Of a stretch of DNA of 58,668 nucleotides, positions 1-8,067 are shown one piece after another. Made by a program: the position numbers and the translations under genes. Every line of letters begins with the position of its first letter. Position 1 is the first letter of the stretch. This stretch comes from Clostridiales bacterium (lineage in GTDB: Bacteria; Acidobacteriota; Aminicenantia; Aminicenantales; UBA8522): the NCBI GenBank assembly GCA_029907205.1, contig JARYMI010000019.1, forward strand, positions 1 to 58,668, in the 5' to 3' direction. The notes under the pieces are model-generated. The model did no database searches. It was not told the DNA's origin and worked only from the letters and a program-made list of their open reading frames with translations.

Positions 1-178
1 AATAGAATCTCTCTTGATCGCTGCTCTCTGACTGCGAAAAGCAGGGCTCTAAAAATTCCTAATGGCAATTTTGGGTTCGACGGGCGTAATATCCAGCCTG
101 GGAGCGATATAAACGCCGTCATAGACGGGCGGACGCGAGAGCTTCTTCTATCATCGATGATATCGTCGATTGGCATGC

Positions 179-622
179 TCACTCCTGGAGAAGGTTGGGA
201 TGGTTGTTCTTCAGCCAGTCGCCCACGCTCTTACGAAGCATTCTGGCAAGGATCAACATCTCTTTTGCCTCGTGAGCGGAAACAGCGCCCGATCGTTCAT
301 AGTCGCTAATGTTACGTTTCTTGCGGAAGCCGTCGAGCCTGGCAATCATATCGGCACCCGCCCCAATCGTATAGGCGAGAGATTGAATAATTCGGTAATG
401 GTGGCCGTCTCTCGTGGCACGATAACCCGCGGCGCTCAAGGCCGCCGTGGCGCTTCCCAGGGCAGAATTGTAAGCGATGGCCAAGCGCCAGTCCGGGCTC
501 AGGCCGGCGGCTTGGCATTCTCGCAAGTCTCGGTCGGCTATGCGCAGAAGCTCGATGATCTCCTGGGGGCTGGTCTCATGCTCGACGAGCCAGCCGTTTC
601 GTAGCCAATCTCCTAAGCTCAT
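179..622 (-). CDS. HEPN-domain protein, toxin-like half of a MNT/HEPN module
   Basis: An all-helical protein of about 147 residues. The pattern of an early ALGSATAALSAAGYRA helix, a GHHYRII segment and a later RKKRNISDY stretch fits the HEPN fold, where the conserved Arg-Asn followed by a His or Tyr is the RNase or AMP-acceptor motif. Here Tyr takes the usual last position. It follows the nucleotidyltransferase gene on the same strand and overlaps its 3' end by about 47 bases, the classic HepT/MntA order. The ATG at 622 was chosen because a GGGGACGAG stretch lies just before it; a TTG at 634 is an alternative. In known pairs the nucleotidyltransferase AMPylates the HEPN RNase; that role is inferred here. 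Confidence 0.7.
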   Translation of the reverse strand: MSLGDWLRNGWLVEHETSPQEIIELLRIADRDLRECQAAGLSPDWRLAIAYNSALGSATAALSAAGYRATRDGHHYRIIQSLAYTIGAGADMIARLDGFRKKRNISDYERSGAVSAHEAKEMLILARMLRKSVGDWLKNNHPNLLQE

Positions 623-1208
623 TCTCGTCCCCAATCAGATATATTTTGGGCCCTTTAAGGACAGACGTCAGGAAATGATGTTTGGCTCTCATTTTCGCCT
701 TGAATTCGTCCGGCGGATAAACCGTTGGAAAGATTTCACGGCCAAGCAATTTCTGTGCCGCCTGGAGGTTCACGACGACATCCGCAAAGGCGATGTCTCC
801 GACGACAAGCAGATCGATGTCGCTTCTGGGGCCTTCCTCCCCCCTGGCTATAGAGCCATAGATAAAAGCGACCTCTAATTGGCTAGCAATGGGCGCCAGG
901 GCGGCGCGCAAAGTATCGCCGATTCCCGTGGTTTTAATTATTAAGCCTTTGAGCTCGGGGAAAATGGGCGAATCGAGATTTGCCTGAAAATAAACTTGCC
1001 GGCCGCGTACAGAGCGGCGGATAATCCCGCACTGGGTTAACTGTTTTAACTCTCTCTGGATAGGGCCAAGTCCAAAACCAGTCATCCTGACAATTTGGCG
1101 TAAATAAAATGCCTCGTTAGCGTGGCCAAAAAGCAAAGAGAAAACCGCTCGGCGCACCTTACTGAATAAAATCATGGCCTTTATCTCGCTCTTTTGTATT
1201 GTAATCAT
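576..1208 (-). CDS. Winged-helix plus MNT nucleotidyltransferase, antitoxin-like
   Basis: About 210 residues with two domains. Residues 12-75 form a winged helix-turn-helix (FYLRQIVRMTG, then IQRELKQL and a VRGRQVYFQ wing). Residues about 95-190 are a minimal nucleotidyltransferase with the motif GSIARGEEGPRSDIDLLVVG, which gives the GS and Asp-x-Asp metal-binding residues of the MNT family. It lies upstream of and overlaps the HEPN gene. The DNA-binding domain suggests that it represses its own promoter, and a perfect palindrome sits directly before the start. The family often begins at the internal Met at residue 12 (position 1175), which would leave the palindrome 37-52 bases upstream of the start. 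Confidence 0.75.
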   Translation of the reverse strand: MITIQKSEIKAMILFSKVRRAVFSLLFGHANEAFYLRQIVRMTGFGLGPIQRELKQLTQCGIIRRSVRGRQVYFQANLDSPIFPELKGLIIKTTGIGDTLRAALAPIASQLEVAFIYGSIARGEEGPRSDIDLLVVGDIAFADVVVNLQAAQKLLGREIFPTVYPPDEFKAKMRAKHHFLTSVLKGPKIYLIGDENELRRLATKRLARRA

Positions 1209-1211
1209 ATC

Positions 1212-1227
1212 GGTTACGATTGTAACC
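1212..1227. promoter_or_regulatory. Palindromic operator candidate for the MNT/HEPN operon
   Basis: GGTTAC, four bases, GTAACC: perfect six-base arms, ending four bases before the annotated start of the minus-strand nucleotidyltransferase gene. The product has a winged-helix domain, so autoregulation is a natural reading. This is inference from position and symmetry only. Confidence 0.5.
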
Positions 1228-1407
1228 TTATAGGTTCCATGATGTCAATAACATTAAAAGCATTTAAAGCGCATATTCGTTCGAACCGTACATTTGAGAG
1301 TTCCCTGAAGGGTCTTAATCTTCTCTTTACAGAGATTGCAAAATAGGAGAGTATTGAAATAGCGAACTGAAGTCGAGGAAGACAGAGAGAAAGAGCGGAG
1401 GATGGCC

Positions 1408-2595
1408 ATGCGAACCTTTCTTGTTATTCCTATAATCGCTCTTCTTCGGTATGGCGGGTGCGGCCGGGAGGCCGAGACTCCTGTCTCCGTTGAACGAAAG
1501 GATGGCATTGAATATGTCCACAATCCCCGAATGCCGATCAACCCTGACAGCGGGATCTCATTTGAGGAAGACTTGTCAATCGAGTCCAAAGATAAAGACG
1601 GGAATATCAGGATCTATTACCCTTCTTATTTTGATGTCGATGAAATGGGGTTCATTTATATTTACGATTACAAGGACCCCTCGGTCAAGGTGTTTGATTC
1701 GCAAGGGGAGTTCGTGCGGACCGTCGGCAGAAAAGGCAACGGCCCGGGCGAGTTCCAGAGCGCCATCCGGATCGCCCTCCTGCCCGACCGTCGGCTGATG
1801 ATTCTGGATTATGAGCTCAGGCGGACATCTATTTTTTCCCCGGATGGCCAATTCATCGAGAGCCATCAGTGGCAGAACTTAAGCTTCGATATTTTTCTGG
1901 TGACGGATTCTTTTTACGTGAGGGAGGATACAATATTCGAACCCGGCCAGACACCGATGACCTGGAAAAGCAAGGTCCATGTCAAAGCTTATGATTTTTC
2001 CGGCCGGGAGCTCTTCTCGTTTGGTGAATTCCATGCGCGGCAGTCGGGTTTCGTCAACGAGGGGGGACGGCGCTTTAGCTTTACCTTGGCGTTTGAAGTC
2101 TGCTCGATTTTGGCCGGAGATTCCGTGAGGGGCCGCCTCTATCATTGCTTGAACGATAATTACCTTATAGAGGTCTTTGATGAAAATGGAAAACTGTTCC
2201 GGAAGATCGAACGTCCTTATGAACAGCTCCGAGTCACGGCTGAGGACAAGAAGAAATATCTGGACGGTTTTGGGGTTTCCGAGACGGACAGGGCTTTGAT
2301 TGCGAAGAACGTCGAAATGCCGGCGCTCCGACCCGTGACAGACCGGATGCTCGTGGATGATTCCGGTTATTTGTGGGTCAAATTGAACGAAGAGAAGGAG
2401 GAAAACGGAAAGATTCTTACGGCATATGATATCTTTGATGAGAAAGGATTTTATGTCCACAAAGTCTGGAGTGATATTGCGCCGGGCCTTTTCAGGGACG
2501 GGAAAATGTACAGCCTGGAAGTTGAAGCGGAAACGGGGGAACGGGTGCTTAAACGCTATCGGGTTTTCAAAACCAGAGGACTCGTCCACTATTGA
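1408..2595 (+). CDS. 6-bladed beta-propeller (NHL-like) lipoprotein
   Basis: About 395 residues. The N-terminus has a short hydrophobic stretch ending in GGC, a slightly atypical lipobox, so a surface or periplasmic lipoprotein is likely. The rest shows propeller-type repeats: DEMGFIYIYD, VKVFDSQGEFVRTVG followed by KGNGPGEF, IFSPDGQFI and IEVFDENGKLFRKIE. The KGxGPGEF signature is typical of the 6-bladed beta-propeller proteins common in Bacteroidota and Aminicenantes. The ATG at 1408 was preferred to 1402 because the GGAGG at 1397-1401 is correctly spaced only for the second. Such proteins may bind carbohydrate or peptide ligands, but the ligand here is unknown. Confidence 0.75.
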   Translation: MRTFLVIPIIALLRYGGCGREAETPVSVERKDGIEYVHNPRMPINPDSGISFEEDLSIESKDKDGNIRIYYPSYFDVDEMGFIYIYDYKDPSVKVFDSQGEFVRTVGRKGNGPGEFQSAIRIALLPDRRLMILDYELRRTSIFSPDGQFIESHQWQNLSFDIFLVTDSFYVREDTIFEPGQTPMTWKSKVHVKAYDFSGRELFSFGEFHARQSGFVNEGGRRFSFTLAFEVCSILAGDSVRGRLYHCLNDNYLIEVFDENGKLFRKIERPYEQLRVTAEDKKKYLDGFGVSETDRALIAKNVEMPALRPVTDRMLVDDSGYLWVKLNEEKEENGKILTAYDIFDEKGFYVHKVWSDIAPGLFRDGKMYSLEVEAETGERVLKRYRVFKTRGLVHY

Positions 2596-2866
2596 TATTG
2601 AGTAATACTTAAGTCTCTTAATCATGCCTTCTGGCCTGAAAAAATCATACGTTTCGTGCTTCGGCGAACTGATGCCCGGCACCGAACTGCGACGCCGGAT
2701 TGTGCCTTGGGAACTTGACCTGGCAAAAATGCCGAAAATTTTATAATCTGAGCTTGATGAGGGGGGCCGTGGTTCTCGGGTTCCAGCCTCACGAAAAATC
2801 CTTAAGCAACCTTTGATGCAGAATTCGTTATGAAGATGTCTTACGATGCGAATGGCCGGATGAGTC

Positions 2867-2891
2867 AAAATGTGAATGAGATAGAGAGGAG
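2867..2891 (+). repeat. Direct repeat copy 1 (leader with Shine-Dalgarno)
   Basis: This 25-base sequence ending in GATAGAGAGGAG is identical to 4798-4822, where it carries the ribosome binding site of the aminotransferase gene. Here it precedes only an 11-codon ORF, so it may be the leader of a gene that has been lost. Confidence 0.8.
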
Positions 2892-3107
2892 AAGCTCTTG
2901 ATGGCCGCTGAGTCATCGGCTGAATATTTTTCGTGATTTTCTTCTTCCCTGGCAGGAGAGGTCTTGATGATTTCTGGTGCTTTCGAGCGTCTCAGCAGCT
3001 TTTTGACCTGCTATGAACCACTTCCGGTTGTTTTTGACATCGCTCAAGCCTGCCTTCTGCCCTCAAAGTGGTAGCGCGATAAGGGTATCGTCTTCCAATT
3101 CACATTT
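2868..3107. repeat. Short inverted repeats bounding about 240 bases
   Basis: AAATGTGAAT at 2868-2877 is matched by its exact reverse complement ATTCACATTT at 3098-3107. A further ATTCACA (4766-4772) and TGTGAAT (4802-4808) pair lies before the aminotransferase. The arms could be terminal remnants of a miniature mobile element or a regulator-binding sequence. No transposase is visible between them. Confidence 0.35.
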
Positions 3108-3215
3108 CCCGGCGCGACCAGAAATATGTTATGAAATCAGTTTGAAATTTTAACCTGCAATCAGTATAGATAAAACATGGTCAGAGAGGATGTGTGATCA
3201 TAAGGAGAATGGCCG

Positions 3216-4704
3216 ATGACAAAATTAATCCATCAGATAAAGACACATTTCTGCTGCTTCATCTCCACAAGCACTTTGATTGTTCTTTTTCTCGGCTCTT
3301 GCACCAGCTCTCCTTCCAAAATCAGACAAATCGAAGATTTCGGCAAGAATTGGAAATTCCATCTGGGAGATGTCGCCAACGGTCAGGAACCAGGACTCGA
3401 CGATTCCCAATGGCGCGGGCTCGGTCTACCGCATGATTGGAGCATTGAGGGCGAATTCAGTAAAGATCATCCCGCCACGCCGGCAGGCGGCGCGCTGCCC
3501 GGCGGCGTGGCCTGGTATCGAAAAACATTTATCGTGCCGGAATCGCATCAGGAAAAATTGGTTTTTATCGAATTCGATGGTGTCTATCGGAATAGTGAGG
3601 TTTGGATTAACGGCAATTCCCTTGGGCAACGTCCGTATGGCTATAGCTCATTTCGCTATGAGCTGACGCCGTTTCTGAAATATAGGGATGAAAAAAATCT
3701 CTTGGCAGTCAGGGTCGATAATTCGCAGCAACCCAATTCGCGTTGGTATTCTGGCTCGGGGATTTACCGGAATGTCTGGCTGGTGACGACCGAAAAAATC
3801 TTTGTCGATCACTGGGGCACTTTCATCACCACTCCAGAAGTATCTCAGGAGTACGCTAAAGTATCCGTGCAAACTCAAGTGCGAAATACAACCCCCGAGG
3901 ATCAGCCGGTGATGTTAAAGACCATTATCTATGATGCTGCCGGGAAAAAGGTCTCCGCAGTTGCCGTTGATCGAGTGATCGCTAAAAATTCTGTCGCTCA
4001 AATTGACCAGCACATTGTCGTTAGAAATCCAACTCTATGGTCACTCGAAGATCCTTATCTTCCCGAAGGATGCCTATTATATGTATCAGAGTGAGTGGAC
4101 TAAAAAGCCGGTTCTGCACGTGTTCCCTCACTGGAACTGGAATGAAGGCGAGCTGGTCGATGTCTGGGCATACACCAACTGCGAAGAAGTCGAATTATTT
4201 CTGAACGGGAAATCGCTGGGCGCTAAGAAAAAAACAGGTGATGACCTGCATTTGACTTGGCGCTTATCCTTTTCTCCCGGTATACTGACGGCCATCGGTC
4301 GAAGCGGGGGGAAAAGTGTTCTCACCAGAGAAGTCAAGACAGCTGGCGCGCCTGCCAAGATCGCTCTCGAGCCAGATCGAAATATTATCTGTGCCGATGG
4401 GAAAGATCTGTCGTTTATTACCGTGAAAGTATTGGATCAAAACGGGATTGTCGTGCCAGGGGCAGATAACCTGATCAATTTTGAAATCAAGGGCGAGGGA
4501 ATTATTGCCGGCGTTGATAATGGCTGCCAGACAAGTCACGAGCCGTTTAAAGCAAAATATCGGAAAGCATTTCATGGACTGTGTCTGGTGGTTGTCCAAT
4601 CGACTGAAAAAGCGGGTGAAATGACTCTTACAGCAACATCAGACGGTTTGGAAGGAGATGCTGTAAGAATCAGTTGTCAGAAGACCGATGGAAAGCTGCT
4701 ATGA
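3216..4704 (+). pseudogene. Glycoside hydrolase family 2 beta-galactosidase, catalytic barrel deleted
   Basis: The 5' reading frame (3216-4094) encodes a lipoprotein signal ending in LGSC, then the GH2 sugar-binding jelly roll (LPHDWSIEGEF, VWINGNSLGQRPYGYSSFRY, WYSGSGIYRNVWL) and the immunoglobulin-like domain up to WSLEDPYL. The 3' frame resumes at FPKDAYYMYQSEWT and continues with the DUF4982 domain (FPHWNW, VELFLNGKSLG) and a C-terminal Big-like domain (VDNGCQTSHEPFKA). The TIM barrel of roughly 350-400 residues, with both catalytic glutamates, is absent, and the two parts are in different frames. The junction lies at about 4045-4065. Intact relatives have about 800 residues. An enzyme is not possible from this copy. 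An assembly collapse would look the same. Confidence 0.85.
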
Positions 4705-4797
4705 AACGGCGCAATTGTCAGTCCGAATTGTCTTCGATAATAAGAAACTGTAACCGGCTGCTCAAATTCACACGTTTGTGTTCCGGCGAGTTGGGTT

Positions 4798-4822
4798 AAA
4801 ATGTGAATGAGATAGAGAGGAG
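4798..4822 (+). repeat. Direct repeat copy 2 (leader with Shine-Dalgarno)
   Basis: Identical to 2867-2891 over 25 bases. It contains the GGAGG that serves the aminotransferase ATG at 4829, with a spacing of seven bases. Confidence 0.8.
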
Positions 4823-4828
4823 GATGAT

Positions 4829-6001
4829 ATGGACACACGGATGAACCGGCGTCAGTGGCTTAAAGGGAGCGCCGCCGCGGCAACCGGCTTGTTAGTAGCT
4901 CCGGAATTCATCGCCTGCCGTCGGCAGAGCGCATTTTTTCGCTCTTCTCTCGAGACAGAAGAAATCATCCTGCTCGACAACAATGAAAGCCCCTATGGTA
5001 TGCCTCCGGAAGCGAGGGAAGCGGTCCTCGACTCATTGGCCCGAGCAAACCGCTATCCCCACAAGAATTATTCGGAATTGGCGGCCTTGATCGCGGAAAA
5101 GGAAGGCCTTCCCGAGGATCACGTCATCCTCGGCGCGGGCTCCACCGAAGTCATGAACATGGCCATCCTGTCTTACGGAGTTAAAGGCGAGATTTTGACG
5201 GCCGATCCCACGTATTTCGATTTCATCTTTTATGCCGAGCAGGCGAAGTGTCCAATCCTGAGGGTTCAGGTCAATGAGCGCTATGAGCTCGACCTGGACG
5301 CCATGATTGGCCGGATCTCTAAAGACACGAGCCTCGTCTACATCTGCAACCCAAACAACCCCACCGGCGCCATCGTCAACAAGGACAAGCTCCGCGCTTT
5401 CTGCGAGGAAGCGTCGGAGAAAGCCCTGGTGGTTGTGGATGAGGCCTATCATGAATACGTGGAGGATGAAGCCTATGCCTCGATGGTCGACCTTGTCCGG
5501 GAGGGGATGAACATCGCCGTCACGCGGACGTTTTCGAAGATCTACGGTTTGGCCGGCCTCCGCGTCGGCTACGGGATGGCCAGGCCCGATATCCTGAAAA
5601 ATTTTGAGCGGGTTCAAATGAACTTTGCCTCCGTCGCTTATTCCAGCTTGAGAGCCGCCATCGCGGCCTATGGCGCCTCTTCGTTCATCTCATCGGTGAG
5701 GGGAAAAAACAGGGCGGCCAGGGCCTATCTAGAGAGAGAGCTCGACAGGCTCGGCTACCCCTGCATTCCTTCCCAGGCAAATTTTTCCCTTTTCCAGGTG
5801 AGAAGGGATTCCAAGGAGATGGCCGCCGACCTGGAAAAGCGCGGCATCCTTGTCCGTCCCTTCGATTTCGCCGGGAAGAGCTGGCTCAGGGTGAGCATCG
5901 GGACTGGAGGTGAGATCCAGGCTTTTATCTCTGCCCTCGAACAGGTCCAGCCGGTTCCCACTCTTCGTTCACCAACCCACCTGGCTCTTGAAGAAATATA
6001 G
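4829..6001 (+). CDS. Tat-exported HisC-like PLP aminotransferase
   Basis: A 390-residue class I/II aminotransferase closest to histidinol-phosphate aminotransferases: DNNESPYGMPPEA near the N-terminus, CNPNNPTG for cofactor binding, VVDEAYHEY with the conserved Asp and Tyr, and TFSKIYGLAGLRVGYG with the Schiff-base lysine. Unlike cytoplasmic HisC it begins with NRRQWLKGSAAAATGLLVA, a twin-arginine signal, so it should be exported folded with PLP already bound. The substrate is unknown; a periplasmic amino-acid or phosphonate-type reaction is possible. The Shine-Dalgarno GGAGG is in the 25-base repeat. It is not in a his operon. The downstream vapBC-like promoter lies inside its 3' end. Confidence 0.85.
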   Translation: MDTRMNRRQWLKGSAAAATGLLVAPEFIACRRQSAFFRSSLETEEIILLDNNESPYGMPPEAREAVLDSLARANRYPHKNYSELAALIAEKEGLPEDHVILGAGSTEVMNMAILSYGVKGEILTADPTYFDFIFYAEQAKCPILRVQVNERYELDLDAMIGRISKDTSLVYICNPNNPTGAIVNKDKLRAFCEEASEKALVVVDEAYHEYVEDEAYASMVDLVREGMNIAVTRTFSKIYGLAGLRVGYGMARPDILKNFERVQMNFASVAYSSLRAAIAAYGASSFISSVRGKNRAARAYLERELDRLGYPCIPSQANFSLFQVRRDSKEMAADLEKRGILVRPFDFAGKSWLRVSIGTGGEIQAFISALEQVQPVPTLRSPTHLALEEI

Positions 6002-6017
6002 TCAATTAGACTATAAT
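5988..6017 (+). promoter_or_regulatory. Promoter with overlapping palindrome for the VapBC-type operon
   Basis: TTGAAG (5988-5993), an 18-base spacer and TATAAT (6012-6017). The palindrome TATAGTC, five bases, GACTATA (5997-6003 and 6009-6015) covers most of the -10 box, just where an antitoxin-toxin complex would block RNA polymerase. It also includes the stop codon of the aminotransferase gene. Confidence 0.6.
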
Positions 6018-6033
6018 ATTTAGGAGGCAGAGC

Positions 6034-6312
6034 GTGAAAGAGATTTTTTCGCTGACCAGCGCCAAAGCGAGATTTTCGGAAATCATCGCTCGTCTGGTCC
6101 ATAAGAAGGATGCCGTTGTGATCACAAGAAAGGGAAAGGAGGTCGCTGTCATTCTTCCCGTCGAAAAATATCGCCAGTTAGAAGAAAGGAAAAAACGCGG
6201 CCTGCTCGATGCGGCCGGGGGCCTGGCTGATCTCGACAACGAGATCGAAGATATGGTCACGGCGATCTACGAGGCTCGCCTGGAGGAAAAAGGTAGAAAG
6301 GCTCCATTCTGA
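6034..6312 (+). CDS. Phd/YefM-type antitoxin
   Basis: A 92-residue protein starting at GTG after the strong Shine-Dalgarno TAGGAGG. The N-terminus (SLTSAKARFSEIIARL, then VVITRKGKEVAVILPVEKYRQL) is the Phd/YefM DNA-binding fold: a dimer that binds operator DNA. The C-terminal half is charged and would wrap the toxin. It is followed by a PIN-domain toxin gene with a TGATG stop-start overlap. Known pairs of this kind repress their own promoter, and a palindrome covers the -10 box here. Calling it vapB-like is a matter of partner rather than sequence family. Confidence 0.85.
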   Translation: MKEIFSLTSAKARFSEIIARLVHKKDAVVITRKGKEVAVILPVEKYRQLEERKKRGLLDAAGGLADLDNEIEDMVTAIYEARLEEKGRKAPF

Positions 6313-6719
6313 TGTACCTCCTGGACACCGACATCCTCAGCAACCTCGTGAGGAAAGTTCCATCGTCCCTTCTCCTTGAGAAGCTCAAGGAAATTCCCGA
6401 GGACCTTGTCGTCACTTCGGCGATCAACACCGGGGAAATATTCTACGGGGCATTCCGTTCCCCGCACCGGGAACGGATCCTGGCCTTTTTTGCAGAAAAA
6501 GTCTTCCCTCATCTGGAGATCTTGTCTTTCGATGACCCGAGCGCCCGGGCCTACGGGGAACTGAAAGCCAGCCTCGAAAAAAAAGGCCTGACCAAGAGCG
6601 AGACAGACCTGAGAATTGCGGCTATTGCCCTTCAGCACCGGCTGACGCTGGTGACCGGAAACACCCGCCACTTTGATAATATTCCCGGTCTGAAAGTCGA
6701 AAACTGGCTCGCTGATTAA
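6312..6719 (+). CDS. vapC: VapC-type PIN-domain ribonuclease toxin
   Basis: A 135-residue PIN domain. Acidic active-site residues are visible in LLDTDILS (Asp 5/7 region), in GEIFYGA (Glu) and in KSETDLRIAAIAL (Asp). The C-terminal TGNTRHFDNI is the usual TxNxxxF loop. VapC enzymes are Mg-dependent endoribonucleases that cleave specific tRNAs or rRNA. Its start overlaps the antitoxin stop by one base, so the two are co-translated. The length is normal and nothing looks damaged, in contrast to many neighbouring genes. Confidence 0.88.
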   Translation: MYLLDTDILSNLVRKVPSSLLLEKLKEIPEDLVVTSAINTGEIFYGAFRSPHRERILAFFAEKVFPHLEILSFDDPSARAYGELKASLEKKGLTKSETDLRIAAIALQHRLTLVTGNTRHFDNIPGLKVENWLAD

Positions 6720-6858
6720 ATCAATCGCGCGGAAAGTGGACAAGAAGCCCCGGGCGAGCTAAAAGGTGGGGAAAAAAGAAAAAACTATGAAAAATCCTTT
6801 ATAATAGGAAACCTGTCGGTCACTTGAGAAGAGTCATCTTTTAGCCTTTTGAGCGCGC

Positions 6859-6873
6859 AGGAGGACCGAAATA
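6859..6873 (+). promoter_or_regulatory. Ribosome binding site pointing to an AUA start codon
   Basis: AGGAGG at 6859-6864 is followed after six bases by ATA at 6871-6873, in frame with pgsB. No ATG, GTG or TTG occurs in frame between the upstream stop (6850) and 6928. The only near-standard alternative is CTG at 6880. Confidence 0.5.
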
Positions 6874-8067
6874 AAGGGACTGGCTGTTGCTTTCGCTCTG
6901 ATTTTCCTCGCTGTCTTCTATTTTTTCGTGGAGCAGCATTCGCTAGCCCGGCGGAGGGGGAAGATTCGCCTCCGCATCGCCGTCACGGGAACGCGCGGAA
7001 AATCCACGGTGACGCGACTCATGGCCGCCGCGCTCCGGGAAGCCCGCTTTTCCGTTCTGGCCAAGACGACGGGCTCGAAGCCGGTCCTCATCTTTCCTGA
7101 CGGCCGGGAGGAAGAGATTAAAAGACGAGGCAACCCCACAATTCTAGAAGCGAAAAAGATCTTGAAAAAGGGGGCAAGCCTCGGCGTCGGCGGGCTTGTT
7201 GTCGAGATGATGAGCATCCAGCCTGAGTGCGCGCGGGTTGAGTCATGCCGGATTCTTCGTCCTCATATTCTCGTCATCACCAACGTCCGGCTGGACCACC
7301 GCGAAGAACAGGGCCAGTCGAAACCGGAGATCGCTGCCAGCCTGGCCTCGGCGGTGCCGCCGCACGCGACTGTGTTTTTGCCCGAAGAAGAGCTCCGGCC
7401 GGAATTTGAGGCGGCTGCCACTAAAGTGAAGGCGAAGATAATCAGTGTCAGAAAAGAAATTTCGAGGGATGTGGCCAGTTCGGACCAAACGCCATGGCCA
7501 GGTTTTGAAGAAAACATCCGCCTAACCCTGGCCGTTACCGACTCGCTCGGCATTCCAAGAGAAATTGCCTGGCGGGGCATAAGGCGGGCTGAGCCAGATT
7601 TCGGAAGTCTCAAGGCCTGGCAGGTTAAGCTCGGACGTCCGCCGGCGACCTGGACCCTGGTGAGCGCCTTTGCCGCCAACGAACCTGAGTCGACAGCCAT
7701 CATCCTTTCTCACCTCCAAAACAGTCTGGCTCCCGAAGGCCGGAAGATGATCGGAATTCTCAACTTCAGGAAGGACCGGGGCGACCGGTCGCTTCAGTGG
7801 CTTGAGGCCTGCCGGGACGGGTTCTTCTCGGGTTTTGAGAGGCTCTATGTTGTCGGCGCCCACGTCCATTCTCTTAAGTTGAAAAAGCTGGCCAGGGCGA
7901 ACGGCGGTGTAGTTCCGCTGACCTCAGCTTCTCCTCGAGCGGTCATGGAGAGGATAACGGCAGATGAACCGGCGGGCGCTGTGCTTATCGGGATGGGAAA
8001 CATGGGCGGCCTGGGAGTGGAACTCGTCAAGCTCTGGGAAGAGAAAGGCAAACCCTATGGACTTTGA
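6871..8067 (+). CDS. pgsB: Poly-gamma-glutamate synthase PgsB/CapB (amide ligase)
   Basis: An ATP-dependent Mur-ligase-like enzyme that polymerises glutamate. VTGTRGKSTVTRL is the P-loop; VEMMSIQPE, NVRLDHREE and VSAFAANEPEST follow the PgsB pattern of the family. From the first standard start (GTG, 6928) the protein would lack the N-terminal membrane helix that PgsB proteins carry. That helix is encoded just upstream in the same frame (LAVAFALIFLAVFYFFV). I therefore place the start at the ATA at 6871, six bases after AGGAGG, giving 398 residues against 393 in Bacillus. The next gene, pgsC, overlaps by 11 bases. The product may be a secreted or anchored polyglutamate. Confidence 0.85.
   Translation: MKGLAVAFALIFLAVFYFFVEQHSLARRRGKIRLRIAVTGTRGKSTVTRLMAAALREARFSVLAKTTGSKPVLIFPDGREEEIKRRGNPTILEAKKILKKGASLGVGGLVVEMMSIQPECARVESCRILRPHILVITNVRLDHREEQGQSKPEIAASLASAVPPHATVFLPEEELRPEFEAAATKVKAKIISVRKEISRDVASSDQTPWPGFEENIRLTLAVTDSLGIPREIAWRGIRRAEPDFGSLKAWQVKLGRPPATWTLVSAFAANEPESTAIILSHLQNSLAPEGRKMIGILNFRKDRGDRSLQWLEACRDGFFSGFERLYVVGAHVHSLKLKKLARANGGVVPLTSASPRAVMERITADEPAGAVLIGMGNMGGLGVELVKLWEEKGKPYGL

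Larger units (their letters stand above)
2596..3215. other. 620-base non-coding region with repeat remnants
   Basis: I find no convincing gene. The stretch holds a TATAAT at 2742-2747 with a poorly spaced TTGACC at 2715-2720, a copy of a 25-base leader repeat (2867-2891) followed by an 11-codon ORF starting at the ATG at 2901, and 10-base inverted repeats at 2868-2877 and 3098-3107. Part of 2650-2675 also resembles 4770-4795 before the aminotransferase gene. It reads like the scar of deleted genes or of a small mobile element. Confidence 0.5.

Noticed and set aside
1..178. Minus-strand frame reading SRPPVYDGVYIAPRLDITPV up to a stop near position 50
   Set aside because: It has no start codon that fits and is too short to judge; it may be a remnant, but I cannot support a gene.
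2700..2760. TTGACC and TATAAT as a full promoter
   Set aside because: The spacer is 21 bases, too long for a normal sigma-70 promoter, and no gene follows at a sensible distance.
1879..2916. 345-codon open frame on the minus strand
   Set aside because: It is the shadow of the beta-propeller gene and its downstream region; the protein has no plausible domains, while the plus strand has clear propeller repeats.
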